Assembly (NCBI RefSeq): GCF_013404085.1
Contig: NZ_JABFHO010000001.1
Span: 2,367,001 to 2,431,000, forward strand
Reading direction: 5' to 3'
Length of the DNA stretch: 64,000 nt
Source: Winogradskyella helgolandensis
GTDB taxonomy: Bacteria; Bacteroidota; Bacteroidia; Flavobacteriales; Flavobacteriaceae
The stretch's first letter is position 1. Every line of letters begins with the position of its first letter. Positions 61,504 to 64,000 of the stretch are shown one piece after another. Position numbers and translations under genes: made by a program. The notes under the pieces were generated by a model. That model saw nothing but the letters and a program-made list of their open reading frames with translations, had not been told where the DNA came from and ran no database searches.

Positions 61504-61608
61504 ATGGCAAAATCACAAGATGCAAAGAAAAATGTAAAAAAAGAGGCTACAAAATCGGCTAAAGAAAAGAAAGCAGATAAAATTGCTAAAAAGGCAAGTC
61601 GTAAGTAA
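61504..61608 (+). CDS. Lysine-rich microprotein (34 aa)
   Basis: ATG at 61504 gives a 34-residue protein, MAKSQDAKKNVKKEATKSAK followed by EKKADKIAKKASRK, with 14 lysines plus alanines and no hydrophobic residues of note. The composition recalls the tails of histone-H1-like or ribosome-associated bacterial proteins; it may bind nucleic acid by charge (inference). A strong terminator 20 bp after the stop supports an independently transcribed gene. Confidence 0.6.
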   Translation: MAKSQDAKKNVKKEATKSAKEKKADKIAKKASRK

Positions 61609-61628
61609 CTGCTTTCGTAAAGTTTAAT

Positions 61629-61656
61629 AAAACCACTTCAATAGAAGTGGTTTTTT
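61629..61656 (+). terminator. Terminator after the Lys-rich gene
   Basis: AAAACCACTTC (61629-61639) pairs perfectly with GAAGTGGTTTT (61644-61654) around a 4-nt loop, followed by T residues. Confidence 0.9.
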
Positions 61657-61703
61657 ATTTGAAAGCCCTTATCTTTAGGGTTAGAATAACAACAAATACA
61701 TTT

Positions 61704-62468
61704 ATGGATATAAAACTGGCCGTACTTATAGATGGTGACAACATCCCATCTGCTTACGTTAAAGAAATGATGGAAGAAATTGCTAAATATGGCAATCCTA
61801 CTATTAAGCGTATTTATGGAGATTGGACTAAACCCAATTTAAATAAATGGAAAAGCTTATTGTTAGAAAATGCTATAACCCCTATACAGCAATATGGTTA
61901 TACCACAGGTAAAAATGCTACCGATTCGGCAATGATTATCGATGCTATGGATATTTTATACTCCGAGAAAGTCGATGGATTTTGTTTAGTCTCTAGCGAT
62001 AGTGATTTTACGCGACTAGCAACCCGTTTGCGCGAGGCCGGAATGGCGGTTTATGGTATAGGTGAAAAGAAAACGCCAAATCCATTTATAGTGGCTTGTG
62101 ATAAGTTTATTTACATAGAGATTCTTAAAAATGAATCTGAAGAAAGTCCTTTAGAATCCACTACAAAAGCATCATCTAAAAACAACTACGATACCATTAC
62201 AACAAAAGAAATCAAATTTATAGCCACAACTATAGATGATGTAGCAGATGACGATGGTTGGGCATTTTTGGGTGATGTAGGAAGCTTGCTACAAAAGAAA
62301 CAACCTAATTTTGATTCTAGAAATTATGGTTTTCAGAAATTAACTCCTTTAATTAAATCAATTCCGACTTTCGAAATCGAACGACGTGAAGATTCAAAAG
62401 GACACAAAAAACTCATATTTGTAAAGTTGAAGGATGAAAAGCCTAAGCGAACTAAGAGAAAAGGGTAG
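61704..62468 (+). CDS. NYN domain ribonuclease-like protein with C-terminal OST-HTH/LOTUS-like domain
   Basis: A 254-residue protein from ATG 61704; the frame extends upstream through the terminator of the preceding gene. The N-terminal NYN/PIN-like domain has acidic metal-site residues in AVLIDGDNIPSAYV, ATDSAMIIDAMDILY and FCLVSSDSDFTRLATRLREA. The C-terminal part (about 170-240), with DDGWAFLGDVGSLLQKKQPN and FDSRNYGFQKLTPLIKS, is the OST-HTH/LOTUS RNA-binding pattern. This architecture is found in LabA/YacP-like and MARF1-like proteins. Predicted to bind and cleave RNA; target unknown. Confidence 0.92.
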   Translation: MDIKLAVLIDGDNIPSAYVKEMMEEIAKYGNPTIKRIYGDWTKPNLNKWKSLLLENAITPIQQYGYTTGKNATDSAMIIDAMDILYSEKVDGFCLVSSDSDFTRLATRLREAGMAVYGIGEKKTPNPFIVACDKFIYIEILKNESEESPLESTTKASSKNNYDTITTKEIKFIATTIDDVADDDGWAFLGDVGSLLQKKQPNFDSRNYGFQKLTPLIKSIPTFEIERREDSKGHKKLIFVKLKDEKPKRTKRKG

Positions 62469-62607
62469 AGTGATAGTTGTGTAAAGGTGATGAGGTTCTT
62501 ACTTATTAAAGAGATGCGCATTATTATGTTTGTTAAAAAGGTAAGATCTAAAAGGATTTTGATTTTATTATTATAAATTGCTAGTTAACCATTTAAAATA
62601 ATAATAT

Positions 62608-63441
62608 ATGAAAAAAATTACTTTCGCGATTGCTCTATTAACATTAGGATTACAGGCGCAGACTTTTCCTAGTCCATATTGTGATATTCCTGAACTAGCG
62701 AATCCTTGGGGAGTAGAAGAAATCTCAACGGTGAACTTTTCAGATGCTAGTATTGTAAATACTGACGACATCTCTATTTTAGTAGACGAAACAGCTACAA
62801 TTGCAAACGTGGCTCCAGATGAAACGTATACATTGACCCTTACAGGTCATACTTACGGTGACTTTGACGCAAATATAGTAGCTTTTGTAGATTGGAATCA
62901 AAATGATATTCTCGATGATGAAGGCGAAGTGTATGAGCTTGGTTTACTTTCAAATACCGATGGAACCGATGGAGTTTTTGTATCTTTAGATATTGCAATT
63001 CCTACAGACGCTGTTTTAGGTGAAACACGTATTAGACTAACAAAAACATATACCAATCTTGTAGGTGAAGGTGAAAACCCTCCTTCTCCCGCTGTAATCG
63101 ATCCTTGTGGTATTCTATTTAATGCATTTGGAGTATCTATTGAGGAAAGTTACGGTCAGGCCTTAGATTTTACATTAAACTTAGCACCTTTAAGTGTTGA
63201 TGAGTTTGAGCTTAACGCTTTAGCTATATATCCTAATCCGGCTCAAGATGTTTTAAATATTGATTATAAGACGACATTAACAGGTGTGAAAATGTACAAT
63301 ATCGTTGGACAGGAAGTTTTGTCGAGAACAACAGCAACATCTCAATTACAATTAGATATCGCAGCGTTTACCTCTGGAATCTATATCGTAAAGTTATTTA
63401 CAGAAGAAGGACAGCATAGTTTTAGAATTGTTAAAGACTAA
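62608..63441 (+). CDS. Secreted GEVED-domain protein with T9SS type A sorting domain
   Basis: A 277-residue exported protein: signal peptide (residues 1-18, cleavage at LQAQ), a GEVED beta-sandwich domain (about 35-200) with IVAFVDWNQNDILDDEGEVY (residues 90-109) and IRLTKTY, and a type A sorting domain with LNALAIYPNPAQDVLNIDYK and FTSGIYIVKLF. T9SS would carry it through the outer membrane and attach it to the surface. GEVED domains are common in large surface proteins; here the domain stands alone. Monocistronic. Confidence 0.88.
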   Translation: MKKITFAIALLTLGLQAQTFPSPYCDIPELANPWGVEEISTVNFSDASIVNTDDISILVDETATIANVAPDETYTLTLTGHTYGDFDANIVAFVDWNQNDILDDEGEVYELGLLSNTDGTDGVFVSLDIAIPTDAVLGETRIRLTKTYTNLVGEGENPPSPAVIDPCGILFNAFGVSIEESYGQALDFTLNLAPLSVDEFELNALAIYPNPAQDVLNIDYKTTLTGVKMYNIVGQEVLSRTTATSQLQLDIAAFTSGIYIVKLFTEEGQHSFRIVKD

Positions 63442-63466
63442 AAATTTAATCGTATAATTTTAAAAC

Positions 63467-63502
63467 AAAAAAACTTAGTCCTTTATAGACTAAGTTTTTT
63501 TT
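63467..63502. terminator. Bidirectional terminator
   Basis: AAAAACTTAGTC (63469-63480) pairs with GACTAAGTTTTT (63488-63499) around a 7-nt loop, with A and T runs at both ends. It separates the convergent GEVED gene and the small exported protein gene. Confidence 0.92.
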
Positions 63503-63524
63503 ATGTTTAAAAGAGAAGTTGCGG

Positions 63525-63875
63525 CTATTTAATAATAACTAGTTCTCCTGTTTCTATAGCTTTTGCATAATCGGCTTTAACTTTGTTTAGAAGACCAAAG
63601 AATTTAGAACCGTCTTTTTTCTTAATAATTACAGTTGTAGAGCCGTTATCTTTTGTGTCTACTTTATCAATAACAACAGCCTCATTATCTACGGATTTAT
63701 AACCCGTAACAACACCGCGTTTTATTAACGTATTTGCTTTAGGAAAATCAATGTGATTAAAGCCTTCAGCAGATGGCGTTTTAACAGTTAGAATATCACC
63801 AACTTTTGGCTCATTATGAGCAGAAGCCGATAAAAAGAATGTAAAGCATAAAAGTGTAAAAAGTAATTTTTTCAT
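63525..63875 (-). CDS. Small exported protein of unknown function (116 aa)
   Basis: A 116-residue protein with the signal peptide MKKLLFTLLCFTFFLSASAH (cleavage after ASA). The mature domain is a compact beta-rich fold: EPKVGDILTVKTPSAEGFNH, IDFPKANTLIKRGVVTGYKS, and a lysine-rich strand TTVIIKKKDGSKFFGLL. No Cys, no lipobox, so it is probably periplasmic. Homologous small proteins seem common in flavobacteria, but I know no domain name. It ends at the shared terminator. Confidence 0.7.
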   Translation of the reverse strand: MKKLLFTLLCFTFFLSASAHNEPKVGDILTVKTPSAEGFNHIDFPKANTLIKRGVVTGYKSVDNEAVVIDKVDTKDNGSTTVIIKKKDGSKFFGLLNKVKADYAKAIETGELVIIK

Positions 63876-64000
63876 AATTAATTGAGTTTAATTTGATATT
63901 ATGATAAAAATAATGAGATTTATTGGTAGGATTTGTCACTTTTAATAATTCTTAACATTTGTAAATGCAATTTACCTTTAGGATTGATTTTTTCTTATTT

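Overview
The window reads as a stretch of chromosome from a marine-type member of the Flavobacteriaceae (phylum Bacteroidota). The DNA is visibly AT-rich. Several genes are preceded by the Bacteroidota promoter pattern (TTG, about 20 bases, then TAnnTTTG) rather than a sigma70 pattern, and most starts lack a Shine-Dalgarno sequence. Secreted proteins carry type IX secretion (T9SS) C-terminal sorting domains, there are many lipoproteins, and many families are typical of flavobacteria: head-GIN/DUF2807 proteins, PspC with PadR, a fused 2-oxoacid dehydrogenase E1, and DUF2452. I found no rRNA, tRNA, transposase, CRISPR array or prophage.

Layout. 0-4.3 kb: a lipoprotein cut by the window edge, a small Cys/His-rich exported protein, an SBF-type transporter and an aldehyde dehydrogenase. 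4.4-7.1 kb: a stress island of small proteins (YtxH, holin-like and DUF6327-like operon, hemerythrin, DUF2383 four-helix bundle, DUF1328). 7.2-11.6 kb: a lipoprotein, thioredoxin reductase, and a YceI / outer-membrane barrel / YceI module. 11.6-16.2 kb: a DUF4870 - PadR - PspC - head-GIN - head-GIN envelope module. 16.3-20.3 kb: DUF4442, AIM24, a conserved 65-residue protein behind a Fur-box-like palindrome, divergent oxyR/dps, and DUF2141. 20.4-27.8 kb: the MoxR / DUF58 / DUF4350 / DUF4129 / SpoIIM cluster with a divergent RDD gene; its DUF58 gene is bracketed by two heptanucleotide tandem arrays. 27.8-30.8 kb: a 68-bp hairpin repeat, a TRIC channel, Hsp20, and a lone lipoprotein gene tightly flanked by 10-bp inverted repeats next to a large imperfect palindrome. 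30.9-37.3 kb: a tripartite RND efflux operon. 37.4-43.1 kb: DUF4268 / ZIP / methyltransferase operon, an rRNA-type THUMP methyltransferase, and two tandem PPK2 kinases. 43.1-50.6 kb: fused E1 dehydrogenase, a degenerate M1-peptidase/barrel protein coupled to a secreted nuclease-like protein, and a LOG-type phosphoribohydrolase. 50.8-56.2 kb: a 55-residue membrane protein, uvrA, a second secreted nuclease-like protein, and a 45-residue membrane protein. 56.2-64 kb: an 11-bp tandem array, an AsmA-like protein, an FAH-family hydrolase, several microproteins, a NYN-domain protein, a GEVED/T9SS secreted protein and a small exported protein.

How it fits together. Much of the window concerns envelope integrity and stress: peroxide sensing and iron storage (OxyR, Dps), thiol redox (TrxB), small stress proteins, Hsp20, polyphosphate kinases, drug efflux, PspC/PadR and the MoxR cluster. 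The rest is housekeeping metabolism, DNA repair and protein secretion. The least explained items are the repeat families in the intergenic regions, the inverted-repeat-flanked gene near 30 kb and the Fur-box-like site at 17.9 kb.
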